The notes under the pieces: model-generated | What the model saw: the letters and a program-made list of their open reading frames with translations, nothing else | What the model was told of the DNA's origin: nothing | Database searches by the model: none | Shown here: positions 1 through 8,810 of the stretch, one piece after another | How the letters are laid out: each line of letters starts with the position of its first letter | Position numbering within the stretch: the first letter of the stretch is position 1 | Assembly (NCBI GenBank): GCA_965221075.1 | Contig: OZ244865.1 | Span: 992,001 to 1,056,000 of the forward strand | Direction: 5' to 3' | Source of the DNA: UBA2970 sp965221075 | Lineage (GTDB): Bacteria > Verrucomicrobiota > Verrucomicrobiia > Limisphaerales > AAA164-E04 | Length of the DNA stretch: 64,000 nt | Position numbers and translations under genes: made by a program

Positions 1-1
1 C

Positions 2-1207
2 CTCTCCATGGCGTACATCGTGGTGGCCAATCCCCAGATTCTGGAGAAGGCGGGGATGGAGAGGAGCGACGTGTTCGTGGCCACCTGCCTGTCGGCCGCC
101 CTGGCCTCCCTGCTGATGGGCTTGTGGGCCAACCTCCCGATCGCCCTGGCTCCGGGCATGGGCATCAACGCCTACTTCGCCTTCGAGCTGGCCCCCAGGG
201 ACGACTGGAGGACGGCCCTGGGAGTGGTGTTCGTCTCGGGCGTGATCTTCCTGGCGCTGAGCCTTCTGCCAGTGCGGCGGTGGATCCTGGACGGGATACC
301 GCTGAGCCTCAAGCGGGCCATCGCGGCCGGCGTGGGCCTCTTCCTGTTCCTCCTGGGGCTCAAGCAGGCGGGGATCGTGGTGGACCACGAGGACACCCTG
401 GTGGCCCTGGGAGACCTGTCCAGCTGGCCGGCGGCCATCTGCCTGGCGACCCTGTGCCTGATGGTGGTCCTCTCCGGCCGGAAGGTGCCCGGAGCGGTGA
501 TCCTGGCCATCGCGGCGGGCTCCTTCATGGGGCTGGCCCTGGGCGCCTCGGAATGGAAGGGATGGGCGGAAATGCCCTCCCTGCCCGGGACCTTCCTGGA
601 GCTGGACTGGCGGGGGGCCCTGGAACCGAGCCTGCTGCCGGCCATCCTCGCCCTGCTGATCGTCGACCTGTTCGACTCCTCGGGCACCCTGGTGGGTGTC
701 TCCCACCAGGCGGGCCTGCTGGACAAGGACGGCCGCCTGCCCCGGATCAAGCGGGCCTTCCTGGCCGACTCGACCGGCACGGTGGCCGGAGCGCTGGTGG
801 GAACCTCGACGGTGACCAGCTACATCGAGAGCGCGGCCGGAACCGCCGCCGGAGGGCGCACCGGAATGGTTCCCGTCACCGTCGCCGCGCTGTTCCTGGG
901 ATGCCTGTTCCTGGGCCCCCTGGCCGCTTCCGTGCCTGAATTCGCAGTGGCGCCCGCCCTCCTCTTCGTCGGATGCCTGATGATGCGCTCGCTCTCCCAG
1001 ATCGACTGGGATGACATCTTCGAGCTGGTCCCGGTGGCGATGCTGGCCCTGGCGATACCGCTGTCCTTCTCCATTACCGACGGAATCGGCATCGGCTTCC
1101 TCTGCTGGGTGGGCATCCGTCTCCTGGCCCTGCGCTTCAGGGAGATTCACCCCGCGGCCGCGGCCATCGCCCTTCTGTTCCTGGCCAAGTTCGCCTGGCT
1201 GGACTAG
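2..1207 (+). CDS. NCS2/AzgA-type nucleobase permease (5' truncated by window edge)
   Basis: Integral membrane permease of the NCS2 family, AzgA/PbuG branch, which imports guanine, hypoxanthine or adenine with protons. The open frame enters from the left edge. The codons before the first ATG (position 8) read L-S, so the segment LSMAYIVVANP matches the FLTMAYI..NP motif inside this family and position 8 is not the true start. GLWANLPIALAPGMGINAYF (near residue 40) is the signature substrate-site helix. LLIVDLFDSSGTLVGVSHQA (near 220) matches the second conserved block. About ten hydrophobic segments remain. The exact base transported cannot be read from the sequence. Confidence 0.88.
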   Translation, partial: LSMAYIVVANPQILEKAGMERSDVFVATCLSAALASLLMGLWANLPIALAPGMGINAYFAFELAPRDDWRTALGVVFVSGVIFLALSLLPVRRWILDGIPLSLKRAIAAGVGLFLFLLGLKQAGIVVDHEDTLVALGDLSSWPAAICLATLCLMVVLSGRKVPGAVILAIAAGSFMGLALGASEWKGWAEMPSLPGTFLELDWRGALEPSLLPAILALLIVDLFDSSGTLVGVSHQAGLLDKDGRLPRIKRAFLADSTGTVAGALVGTSTVTSYIESAAGTAAGGRTGMVPVTVAALFLGCLFLGPLAASVPEFAVAPALLFVGCLMMRSLSQIDWDDIFELVPVAMLALAIPLSFSITDGIGIGFLCWVGIRLLALRFREIHPAAAAIALLFLAKFAWLD

Positions 1208-1226
1208 GCCCGCCTCCCCTGTGGCG

Positions 1227-1249
1227 CCCCTGGATTTCCGGTCCAGGGG
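1227..1249 (+). terminator. Hairpin 20 bp after the permease stop
   Basis: A perfect 8-bp inverted repeat, CCCCTGGA (1227-1234) and TCCAGGGG (1242-1249), encloses a 7-nt loop and lies 20 bp after the permease stop. No T-tract follows, so it may only pause polymerase or protect the 3' end. Its position suits a terminator but the type is uncertain. Confidence 0.4.
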
Positions 1250-1723
1250 AGCAGTCCCCGGGAGAAGCCGGCCTGCCTTCCTGGACAGGATCCGGACGAT
1301 TCTGCCATGGCGACCCGGATCCCGTGCCGCGGACAGGCCTCGCCGCGCATCCGGACGCCCTTGCCCTTTTCAGAAGCCGGGCAGCGACGAGGGCAGCCCT
1401 CCTGCAGGGCGCTGCGGCGGCGTCCCTCCCTGGATATGCCCGGCCGATGCACGGATCCCTTGCCCGGCGCCGTCGGCAGGTTCCGGGCGGATGCGGACGG
1501 GAAGGGAGCCCGCTGCGCAGCCCGGTCCTACGGGACGCCGGATCCTCCGCCGGCCCTTCTTCTTCATCCAGTTGCCATCCGGGATCGTTGTGGGTAGAGT
1601 GGAACGGTCCAGGAGTTGTCCGAGCAGGCAGGGCGCCGGGGTCGTTCTCCCCCCCGGCGGCGCAAGCCGTGCGCCCGGAGGCAGCTCCCGTCTCCTGGCC
1701 GGATCGAACCTATTCCTGGCTCT
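1250..1723. other. Gene-free GC-rich gap
   Basis: Apart from the hairpin just before it, this gap shows no convincing gene, RNA or repeat. Open frames that cross it on either strand give arginine/proline/glycine-rich translations typical of non-coding GC-rich DNA. The promoter of the beta-propeller gene should lie here, but I see no clear hexamer pair. Confidence 0.5.
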
Positions 1724-4700
1724 ATGACCTTTCGCCGCCCGATGCTCGCGGTCCTGTCCCTCCTTGCATGGGGGGCGCACATGGCCGCCGAGGAGGAGCC
1801 CCAGCCACGTCCCGAGATACTCTCCATCCGCCTGGACGGAGCCGAACTGGTGGTCGAGGTGAGGGTGCCGGCGGAGATCAGGCAGGTGACCCTGGAGTCC
1901 CGGGGACGCCTGCTGGAGGGAAGCTGGATCCCCCGCCGGGTGGTGCGGACCAGCGGGGAGGAGGAGACGGTCTCGCTGAGGATCGAGCGGGACAGGGACA
2001 TGGAGATGCTCCGGGTCAGGGGAGAGGTCCAGCCCGGCCTGCCCGGCATCTTCTTCCAGGGCCCCACGTCCTTCTCCGGGCCGGTCCAGTCCTGGCAGAA
2101 CCGCATGTTCCCGGGTTTCGCCGAGGATGGAGCGGTTCCCGTCAGCGAGGATACCAGCTCCGGCCGGGAGGTGGTGGAGTCGGACATCTACCGCATCTCG
2201 GGGGATCGCCTCTACTTCTTCAACCAGTACCTGGGACTGCAGCTGCTGGACATCTCCGATCCCGACCTTCCGGTCCTGCTGCAGAATCTCCGCCTGCCCG
2301 CCTCGGGGGAGCAGATGTACCTGCTCGACAGCGGCCATGCGGCTCTTCTGGTGCGCGACACCTGCCACTACTACGGCGGCGGCGCCGAGAGCCGTGTGGT
2401 TCTGGTCGACACCCGCGGGGACGCCCTGTCCACCGTGGCCACGGTTCCGGTCCAGGGCCGGATCCTGGAGAGCCGCATGGTCGGCAGCGCCCTCTACCTG
2501 GCCGCCCAGACCTACCGGCCCGTGGAGGATTTCGACGAGGAAGGCAACCTGGTGGTCGAGCGCTGGGACTGGGGCACCCTGGTCAGCTCCCACGACCTGT
2601 CCGATCCCTCCAGCCCGGCCAGGCGGGACGAGATCTGGGTTCCCGGATCGGGGCATGTGATCCATGCCACCTCCGAGCGCCTCTTCGTCTCCACCCTGGG
2701 ATCCTTCTCCCGCTGGAGGCGGTCGCGGATCGAGGTGTTCGACATCTCCGATCCCGACGGCAGCATCCGGAAGCTTTCCAGCATCGCCCCGGCGGGCCGG
2801 GTGGCCGACAAGTTCAAGATGAACCTGGACGGCGATGTCTTCACCGTGATCAGCGAGGTGAACGCGGATGTCCGGACGACCCTTCTCGAGAACTGGGACC
2901 TGTCCGTTCCCGGGAGATCCCGGCTCATGGGAAGCGTGGAGGTGGGACGCAACGAGAGCCTCTTCGCCACCCGCTTCGACGGGGACAAGGCCTACATCGT
3001 GACCTACCTGCGCATCGATCCCCTGTGGGTGGTGGATCTGACCGATCCCTACGAGCCCACCATCTCTGGGGAGCTGGAGGTGCCGGGATGGTCCACCTAC
3101 ATCCAGCCCCTGGGCGACCGCCTGCTCTCCATCGGGATCGACGACACCGAGGGCTTCCGGGTGGCGGTCTCCCTTTTCGACGTGGCCGATCCCTCGCAGC
3201 CGGGACTGCTCAGCCGTGTGTCCCTGGGCGAGAGCCATTCCTGGAGCGAGGCCAACCACGACGAGAAGGCGCTGGGATTCCTGCCGGACGCCGGGCTGAT
3301 CCTGGTCCCCTTCAGCTCCTGGGAAGGGGGGCAGAACGCCACCGGTGTCCAGCTGGTGGAGATGGCGGGCGACGACCTCCACCTGCGCGGCCTGATCGAG
3401 GATCAGGTGACTCCCCGCCGCACGGCCCAGCACCGGGATCGCATCCTCTCGCTCTCGGGCAAGAACCTGATCACCGTCGACGCCACCGACCTCGACGCTC
3501 CCGAAGTGACCGGCAGCTTCGCCCTCTCCTGGTCGGTGGACCGGATCTTCGAGCTCTCGGACCATCTGGTCGAGATCGCCCAGGGCAGCTCCTGGACCAG
3601 CGAGACCCCCTCGGTGCGAGTCGTTTCCGCCAGCGATCCCGACACGGTCCTCGCCCGGCTGGACCTGGGGAGCCTCCCGGTCATCGGGGCCTCCCTGGAG
3701 GAGGATCGGCTGCTTCTGGTGCAGGCCGACGACAGCGGAGGCTGGTTCTGGCCGGAGGGCGGAGACGATGCCAGTGAAGATGAGGCCTCCATCCGCCTCA
3801 CGGTGCTCGACCTGTCGGATCCGCCCTCGATCTCTGTGGAGCTGGCCAGCGACCATCTTCTCGAAGGATCCTCGGGCTTCTCCTCGGCCGGACTGCACCT
3901 TGTCGGCGAAGGAGCGCTCGCCGTCTCCCTGGACGGCTACGCCTCCCACTTCCGGGGCGGCCCCTGGATCGACGTCTTCTGGCCCTGGGGCGGAGGGCAT
4001 CGGCGCCTGCTCGCCTTCGAGCTGGAGGAGGGGAGCCTGCTTTCCGACCTGAGCCTTGGCGAGGAGGGCAATTCCTGGGATGCGAGCCCGATCTTCCAGG
4101 AGGGAACCCTTCTCTACATGAGCTACCGGGAGCAGCATGTCCTGCCCCCGCCCGAACCCCTGTCCCCCGAGCCCCATCCGGAGCAGTGGATGGAGCAGTA
4201 CTTCCTCCATGTGGTGGACTACGCCGATCCGGAGAATCCGGTGCGGAGGGACAAGGTCAACATCCCCGGCAGCCTGGCGGGGATCGGCCGCCAGGGGGCC
4301 CTGCTCTACACCCTGGCCCCCCACTGGGATCCCGACACCGGGGAGACAGACTGGGCGCCCTGGCTCGACGCCAGCGCCTACGACGGCGTCTCGGCCCACC
4401 TGGTGGACTCCCTGAAGCTGGCCAACCAGTGGCGGCCGGCGGTGCATGCGAGGGACGATCTGGTCTATGTCGGGCAGGCGGCCGGAAGGGACGGGACCGG
4501 GTCCAGCACCGACGCGCTGTCCCTCTACCGGATCACCGACCAGGCCGTCTGGCAGCGGCTGGACTCCTTCCCGCTGCCCAGCGCGCCCGCCTCTCTGGCC
4601 GTGAGGGACTCGCTGCTGGTGGCGGTCTCCTCGAACGAGTACTGGTTCTTCGACCGATCCTCGATGGACAGCCTGTCCTTCCTGGGAGTTGCAGAGCCGC

Positions 4701-5218
4701 TGGTCTGCTACGGGGCCAGACTGGAGTTCGCCGACGGATCGGCCCGCACCGGGCTCTGGCTGCCGATCGGCGACTATGGCCTCTCCCACCTGATCCCGGC
4801 GAGGGACGGCAGCAGGGTGTCGAGCGTGCAGTGGGGGGAGGATCTGGGGGACGGATGCGGGAAGGGCTGCTACCTCCGGATGGAGATCGGTTCCAGCGGA
4901 GTGGAGCTGGTGGACGAGGATCCGAGCAGGAACGCCTATCTGAACCTGGACCCCGAGATCTGGCGGGAGCTGGTGGATCTGCTCGATACCGAGCTCCTGT
5001 CCCGGATGGAGGACTCGCTGGAATGTCCCGGCTGCGAGTCCGGACCACGGGAATGGCTGCGAGTGATCACCCATGCCGGAGTGGCGCAGCTCGCATGGCC
5101 AGGAGCCGAGCAGGGCCCGAGCCTCCCCCAGGGGGGAGACGGCCTCGAGCGCCTGGTGGAGATCCTGGACGGCCTCCTGGGCAAGTTCCGCTACCCCGAA
5201 CATGAACCGGTTCCCTAG
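1724..5218 (+). CDS. Secreted beta-propeller domain protein
   Basis: Large exported protein of 1164 residues. The ATG at 1724 begins MTFRRPMLAVLSLLAWGAHMA, a good Sec signal peptide; an in-frame ATG at 1616 would put an arginine/proline-rich tail in front of it, so it is rejected. Residues about 120-560 match the PF09826-type secreted beta-propeller. Diagnostic strings are VFTVISEVNA, FDGDKAYIVTYLRIDPLWVV, and DLTDPYEPTISGELEVPGWS followed by TYIQPLGDRLLSIG. The rest repeats DLSDPxxP-like blade motifs, so several propellers are likely. No catalytic motif is visible; a cell-surface or periplasmic binding role is the usual guess. The last ~65 bp recur as a degenerate copy at 8136-8204. Confidence 0.82.
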   Translation: MTFRRPMLAVLSLLAWGAHMAAEEEPQPRPEILSIRLDGAELVVEVRVPAEIRQVTLESRGRLLEGSWIPRRVVRTSGEEETVSLRIERDRDMEMLRVRGEVQPGLPGIFFQGPTSFSGPVQSWQNRMFPGFAEDGAVPVSEDTSSGREVVESDIYRISGDRLYFFNQYLGLQLLDISDPDLPVLLQNLRLPASGEQMYLLDSGHAALLVRDTCHYYGGGAESRVVLVDTRGDALSTVATVPVQGRILESRMVGSALYLAAQTYRPVEDFDEEGNLVVERWDWGTLVSSHDLSDPSSPARRDEIWVPGSGHVIHATSERLFVSTLGSFSRWRRSRIEVFDISDPDGSIRKLSSIAPAGRVADKFKMNLDGDVFTVISEVNADVRTTLLENWDLSVPGRSRLMGSVEVGRNESLFATRFDGDKAYIVTYLRIDPLWVVDLTDPYEPTISGELEVPGWSTYIQPLGDRLLSIGIDDTEGFRVAVSLFDVADPSQPGLLSRVSLGESHSWSEANHDEKALGFLPDAGLILVPFSSWEGGQNATGVQLVEMAGDDLHLRGLIEDQVTPRRTAQHRDRILSLSGKNLITVDATDLDAPEVTGSFALSWSVDRIFELSDHLVEIAQGSSWTSETPSVRVVSASDPDTVLARLDLGSLPVIGASLEEDRLLLVQADDSGGWFWPEGGDDASEDEASIRLTVLDLSDPPSISVELASDHLLEGSSGFSSAGLHLVGEGALAVSLDGYASHFRGGPWIDVFWPWGGGHRRLLAFELEEGSLLSDLSLGEEGNSWDASPIFQEGTLLYMSYREQHVLPPPEPLSPEPHPEQWMEQYFLHVVDYADPENPVRRDKVNIPGSLAGIGRQGALLYTLAPHWDPDTGETDWAPWLDASAYDGVSAHLVDSLKLANQWRPAVHARDDLVYVGQAAGRDGTGSSTDALSLYRITDQAVWQRLDSFPLPSAPASLAVRDSLLVAVSSNEYWFFDRSSMDSLSFLGVAEPLVCYGARLEFADGSARTGLWLPIGDYGLSHLIPARDGSRVSSVQWGEDLGDGCGKGCYLRMEIGSSGVELVDEDPSRNAYLNLDPEIWRELVDLLDTELLSRMEDSLECPGCESGPREWLRVITHAGVAQLAWPGAEQGPSLPQGGDGLERLVEILDGLLGKFRYPEHEPVP
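5153..5218 (+). repeat. Left copy of duplicated beta-propeller 3' end
   Basis: This is the end of the intact gene and encodes EILDGLLGKFRYPEHEPVP then stop. It aligns with 8136-8204 at 50 of 63 bases by hand count, including the stop codon after a short length difference. Together the two copies bracket the AT-rich island. Confidence 0.7.
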
Positions 5219-5476
5219 AACAAGTTCGATTGCATCTGGGGGCTACAGGCATTCGGAAAGCTGATGGCTTCAACAATGAAAGCTTTGGTTTGCATGTGGG
5301 CGAAGATCGCCAAAGCGCCCTGTGTTCCGACAAAGACGTGCCAGACTCCAGAATCTCGCGTTGGCATAGTCGGTGCCGCCTGCAAGAAATCAGCAGGTCC
5401 TCTTCTAGATCTGATTAGGCATTTTCCCATCCTCAATATGTATTCTGGCAATCCCTTCCACATGCCAATACCGTCA

Positions 5477-6679
5477 ATGATGAAATTATTGATGGTAACA
5501 GCAGTAGTGCTGCCGCTCACGAAGCCTAGCTATAACGCATATTGCGAGGAAGGCGATGCAGATCTGCCAGAAACCTTACTGAAGGCATGCGAGGAAGGTA
5601 ATGCCATTTCGATGAAGGACGATCCGTCTCTCGTGCAGTTGTGGGACTATACAATGGCATTGCTGTCAACGCATGACGTTGCACGCTTTCTAGAATCTAG
5701 CGCACCCTCGGAACGCGACGGATATGCTATCTATGATCTGGAATATACAGCATCCCCGGTAGCCAATCATTCAGTGCAAATCAATTTGCCAATTGATATG
5801 GTGAAGGACCTTGATGCAGGAATAAAAGGCAGAGACAGTCTTCGTGATTCTGCAGCTGCAGCCGTTGAGTTGGCTGAAGAAATTAGCCTTCCCAGAAATC
5901 GCGACTTATTTCATTTGATTGACATTAAGGTAGGCGCTCTGAACTTGTCCTCTCCCAAGAGAGCAATTTTTGGAGATCTTGCAACGATACACTTTGCCTT
6001 GACCAAGGAAGCGATCGATATTCTAGGAAAAAAGTATGATGGAGAATTCATCATCGAGCTAAGGGAAGCAAAAAGATCGGTTTCGGGATGGAGTGTTAGC
6101 GGCCAATGGTTGCGCTGGAATCGCATTCCGGAAGCTCTATTCGCGGACAATGAATTGTTTTTTTACGAATATTGTTCCAGGCATTCTGTTGTGCTCCCAG
6201 GCATTGCGGCTCCAGATTTTGATTTCTTTGGGATTGACCATGCTGAACATTCTAGCGCTGGATTGAGGGGAAAGGTTGTTCTTCTATTGTTTTGGCACGG
6301 GGGCTCGCTGGTTTCAGGTCCTGGCAAAATGAACAGTCTAAGGTCAATGGCGAAGTTTCAGACGTATTTCATGAATCACCCGGACTGGGATGACAAGGTT
6401 GTGCTTGTTGGACTGAGCACTGCCGGTACCGTTTCCAATGCCAAATATCAGGTCGGACGTACTAGCAGGTACCTTCTTAGCAATCGCTTGGGATCCAGCA
6501 CGCAGTTCTGGTATAGGTCATTCGGACATGAAAAAAGCAATTTATATGAACGCTTTGATTTGAGATTCAGGACGGTTCCCTTGATGTGCGTAATTGACGC
6601 TAGTCAAAAAATTGCGGGATTCGGGCATCCGTTGACATTGAATGCTGCAGAACTTGTCGACAATCTGCTGAATCCATGA
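5477..6679 (+). CDS. Thioredoxin-fold (TlpA/redoxin-like) protein without CxxC
   Basis: About 400 residues, much richer in A/T and in K, N, F and S codons than its neighbours, so probably acquired. The start is placed at the ATG pair 5477/5480, which gives MKLLMVTAVVLPLTKPSYNA, a plausible signal peptide; earlier ATGs at 5264, 5438 and 5462 are also in frame. The N-terminal ~260 residues match nothing I know. The C-terminus has a redoxin/TlpA layout: PGIAAPDFDFFGI, then GLRGKVVLLLFWHGGS where the WCxxC active site should be, then FRTVPLMCVIDASQKIAGFG, which matches the cis-Pro region. The redox cysteines are absent, so it is not a conventional thiol oxidoreductase. It stands alone in an island with transposase debris. 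Confidence 0.6.
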   Translation: MMKLLMVTAVVLPLTKPSYNAYCEEGDADLPETLLKACEEGNAISMKDDPSLVQLWDYTMALLSTHDVARFLESSAPSERDGYAIYDLEYTASPVANHSVQINLPIDMVKDLDAGIKGRDSLRDSAAAAVELAEEISLPRNRDLFHLIDIKVGALNLSSPKRAIFGDLATIHFALTKEAIDILGKKYDGEFIIELREAKRSVSGWSVSGQWLRWNRIPEALFADNELFFYEYCSRHSVVLPGIAAPDFDFFGIDHAEHSSAGLRGKVVLLLFWHGGSLVSGPGKMNSLRSMAKFQTYFMNHPDWDDKVVLVGLSTAGTVSNAKYQVGRTSRYLLSNRLGSSTQFWYRSFGHEKSNLYERFDLRFRTVPLMCVIDASQKIAGFGHPLTLNAAELVDNLLNP

Positions 6680-6701
6680 GCAGCATGCCCTGCATGCTGC
6701 T
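6679..6701 (+). terminator. Hairpin at the stop of the thioredoxin-fold gene
   Basis: AGCAGCATGC (6679-6688) pairs perfectly with GCATGCTGCT (6692-6701) around a 3-nt loop, followed only by TTGG. It overlaps the last base of the stop codon. The position fits a terminator but the U-tract is nearly absent. Confidence 0.4.
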
Positions 6702-6810
6702 TTGGCAGCTATTCTGTAGTTTGCATCATGCACGCAACTGTCCATTGCATAGTTTTTAATTGTCGACTTTTCCGCTGACTTTTTTCGACGCGATAGTCGT
6801 CATTCCAGTT

Positions 6811-7122
6811 TTATCGTTTGCCATGACTACGGGGCTTTGGCATTCGACTGCGGGATGCAGATTTATTTAGCTTGATATTTGTAAGCGCTGCTATGCCCTG
6901 ATGGTTCTCGCCACGCAGGGACAGTGATTCAAGTTCGAGTTGGTTACGTTTCCCAAGACGGGGTTGAGCTAGTCGGGATAATCCTGAAGGTTCGATCCCG
7001 ATCTGCCGACACTGATTGCTCAGGAAATCACTGGCTGTATTGCCGCAATGGCCGAGCTCAACTTCTTTCAATCTGCATCCACGTCTTCGTCTTTCTCCAT
7101 TTTCAATGCGGTTTTTTTGCAA
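6811..7122 (-). pseudogene. Leucine-rich-repeat-like relic
   Basis: The minus-strand translation contains RLKEVELGHCGNTASDFLS and later LELESLSLRG..GIAALTNIKLN. These resemble the L-x-x-L-x-L repeats of RNI-type LRR proteins common in planctomycetes and verrucomicrobia. The spacing between repeats is broken and no credible start or full domain exists, so it is read as a decayed fragment in the AT-rich island. The adjoining frame around 7200-7260 (LTKAALQMLPW) may be another piece. Low certainty. Confidence 0.3.
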
Positions 7123-7382
7123 GATCGGAACGGCGGGGAAACTATTGTGGCTAAATGAGGATTTGTATGGGTGAAGGGATCATTGATTCCGTGGAGTCCA
7201 TTCATGCCTCGCCATGGAAGCATCTGTAGTGCTGCCTTCGTCAGTGACGTTTTTATCGATATTCCAGATCGTATTCGCATGTATTTAGAATTGCAATTGC
7301 ACTCACGCCCGCACAGCTAGTGAGGCTTTCCCTTGGACTCAAGTACATGCTTTGCTTGGGGATTGTGCGCCACACTTGCTAT
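7123..7382. other. AT-rich non-coding stretch of the island
   Basis: It has the AT-rich composition of the island. No sustained coding frame is visible beyond a possible extension of the LRR relic on the minus strand. It holds no inverted repeat that I can tie to the ends of the transposase relic downstream. Confidence 0.4.
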
Positions 7383-8135
7383 GTGGGGAGCTCTGTCGAG
7401 GTCGAAGAGTCAATTGTTGAGAAGTACGCAGCGGTCGAATAGATTATCGACGAGCGCGGGCGTCGTATCTGGACAGCCAGCAAACCGATTGCTATCGGGC
7501 ATGGAGAAGACTCGCGAGTATCGGATGCTTCCGGATTGTCGTGTCCGACCATCCGGGCCGACGGCTGGGAGATTGAATTGGGAGACTTCGATCGAGTCGG
7601 GGTGCGTCGCCCGGGAGCAGGGCTACCGGACATCGAGAATTCCAGCCGGGCATCAAGGAGGCTCTGGAGAAGCTAGCGCACCCGCTGACGCTCGGTGATC
7701 CCCAGTCTCCAATGAGGAGGACATGCAAAGGCCGAGCGAAGCTCGCCGCAGCGCTTGAGCAGGCTGGGTTGAAGGTAAGCGCGGCGACTGCAGGTAGTTT
7801 GCTTCATGAACTTGGCTACAGTCTTCAATTGGCGCGCAAGAGCCCGGAATTGGTCGTGCACACGGACCGCAGCGACTATTACGGGAACATCGACGCTATG
7901 GCCGGCGAGTTTCTGCAACGCTTTCTGTCAGTGCGCTCGTCAGACAAGAAGAACGAGCTAATGGGCGACTACAGAAAGAGTGGGCGCCCTGGGCAATAGC
8001 TGGCGCATGGTTTTCCGTAGAATGCGAGGATCAGGACGATTCCCTGCGACATCTGCGGCATGAGGAGGAACGGACGTTGGTGAATAGCGGGCGCGATCAT
8101 GACATGCCTGCTTTTGCTGTAGCATCGCTGCGGCT
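7383..8135 (+). pseudogene. Decayed ISAzo13-type DDE transposase
   Basis: Three-frame reading rebuilds the N-terminal two-thirds of an ISAzo13-family transposase. From GTG 7383: VEESIVEKYAAVE, a stop at 7440-7442, IIDERGRRIWTASKPIAIGHG, ASGLSCPTIRADGWEIELGD and VRRPGAGLPDIE. A frameshift near 7637 follows, then EFQPGIKEALEKLAHPLTLG, DPQSPMRRTCKGRAKLAAAL, LHELGYSLQLARKS and DKKNELMGDYRKSG. After two more stops come RTIPCDICGMRRN and NSGRDHDMPAFAVASLRL. The catalytic ISVDTKKKE region reads LSVRSSDKKNE, so the first acidic residue is lost. The C-terminal third is missing; the sequence switches at 8136 to the copy of the beta-propeller 3' end. Confidence 0.8.
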
Positions 8136-8204
8136 CTAGTGGAGATCCTGAACGGCCACCTGGGCAACTACCACTGCTCCGAGCAGGAACCGGCTACACG
8201 GTAG
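8136..8204 (+). repeat. Right, degenerate copy of the beta-propeller 3' end
   Basis: Read from 8139 it encodes VEILNGHLGNYHCSEQEP then ATR and a stop, against VEILDGLLGKFRYPEHEPVP and stop at the end of the intact gene. Thirteen of the first 63 aligned bases differ. It could be an old attachment-site-type duplication or the tail of a deleted tandem paralogue. Confidence 0.7.
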
Positions 8205-8810
8205 TGGTAGCGGCCGAGCCATCGATCAGGAACGGGCCGTAGCGCATGGCCTGTCCGGCGCCGACCCACCCCGGGCACCGGATCCTGCGTCTCCCTCCCT
8301 CCGGCCCCAAGGAGCGATCGGGCGGTCATGGGAAGCTCCATTTGTTTCACGCCCGATACTCTGATCCGGATTCAGTTCGAGGGCTGGAGCCGCGAAGGGC
8401 CGGTCGGACAAGGACCTGTCCGTCGCGGATCCGGCTGGAGCGGACCTGCTTGGAAGCTTCCGGGGCTCCATCGTCGTCGGCAGCAGGCTTTTCCTGGCGA
8501 GGCGGCCCGAGGAACCCGGATCGCCGACGGTCGCCACCCGTCCGCTCTTCGCTGGAGGGAGGCATCTCCAGGCGGCTGGGTGGCGGGCCGTCCAGGAAGC
8601 GGCCGGCAACAGGCAGGCTCTGCTACTCAAGAGCATCCGAAACGGTTCTGCGCCACGTCTGCCGCTTCCAGTCCGGCGGCGATGCCCTGCTCCGGGGCCG
8701 CGTCCGCCTGGCCCTTTCACGGAATGGCGGAGAGATGCCTTGAGGCGGAGCATTTCTGTGGGGATCCGCCTTGCGGGCGGTCCTGGAGCTTCCCAGCGGG
8801 TTCCGGGATG
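8205..8810. other. Gene-free GC-rich gap between convergent units
   Basis: Composition returns to the GC-rich genome norm at once. No gene, RNA or clear transposon relic is recognisable on either strand. A weak 5-bp stem (CCGCC 8766-8770 with GGCGG 8776-8780) lies about 30 bp beyond the nuoN stop and is the only terminator-like structure seen for the complex I operon. Confidence 0.45.

Noticed and set aside
1370..5203. A 1277-codon open frame on the minus strand opposite the beta-propeller gene
   Set aside because: It is a GC-rich shadow: the translation is Gly/Val/His/Arg-rich without domain pattern, whereas the plus strand has a signal peptide and a known propeller domain.
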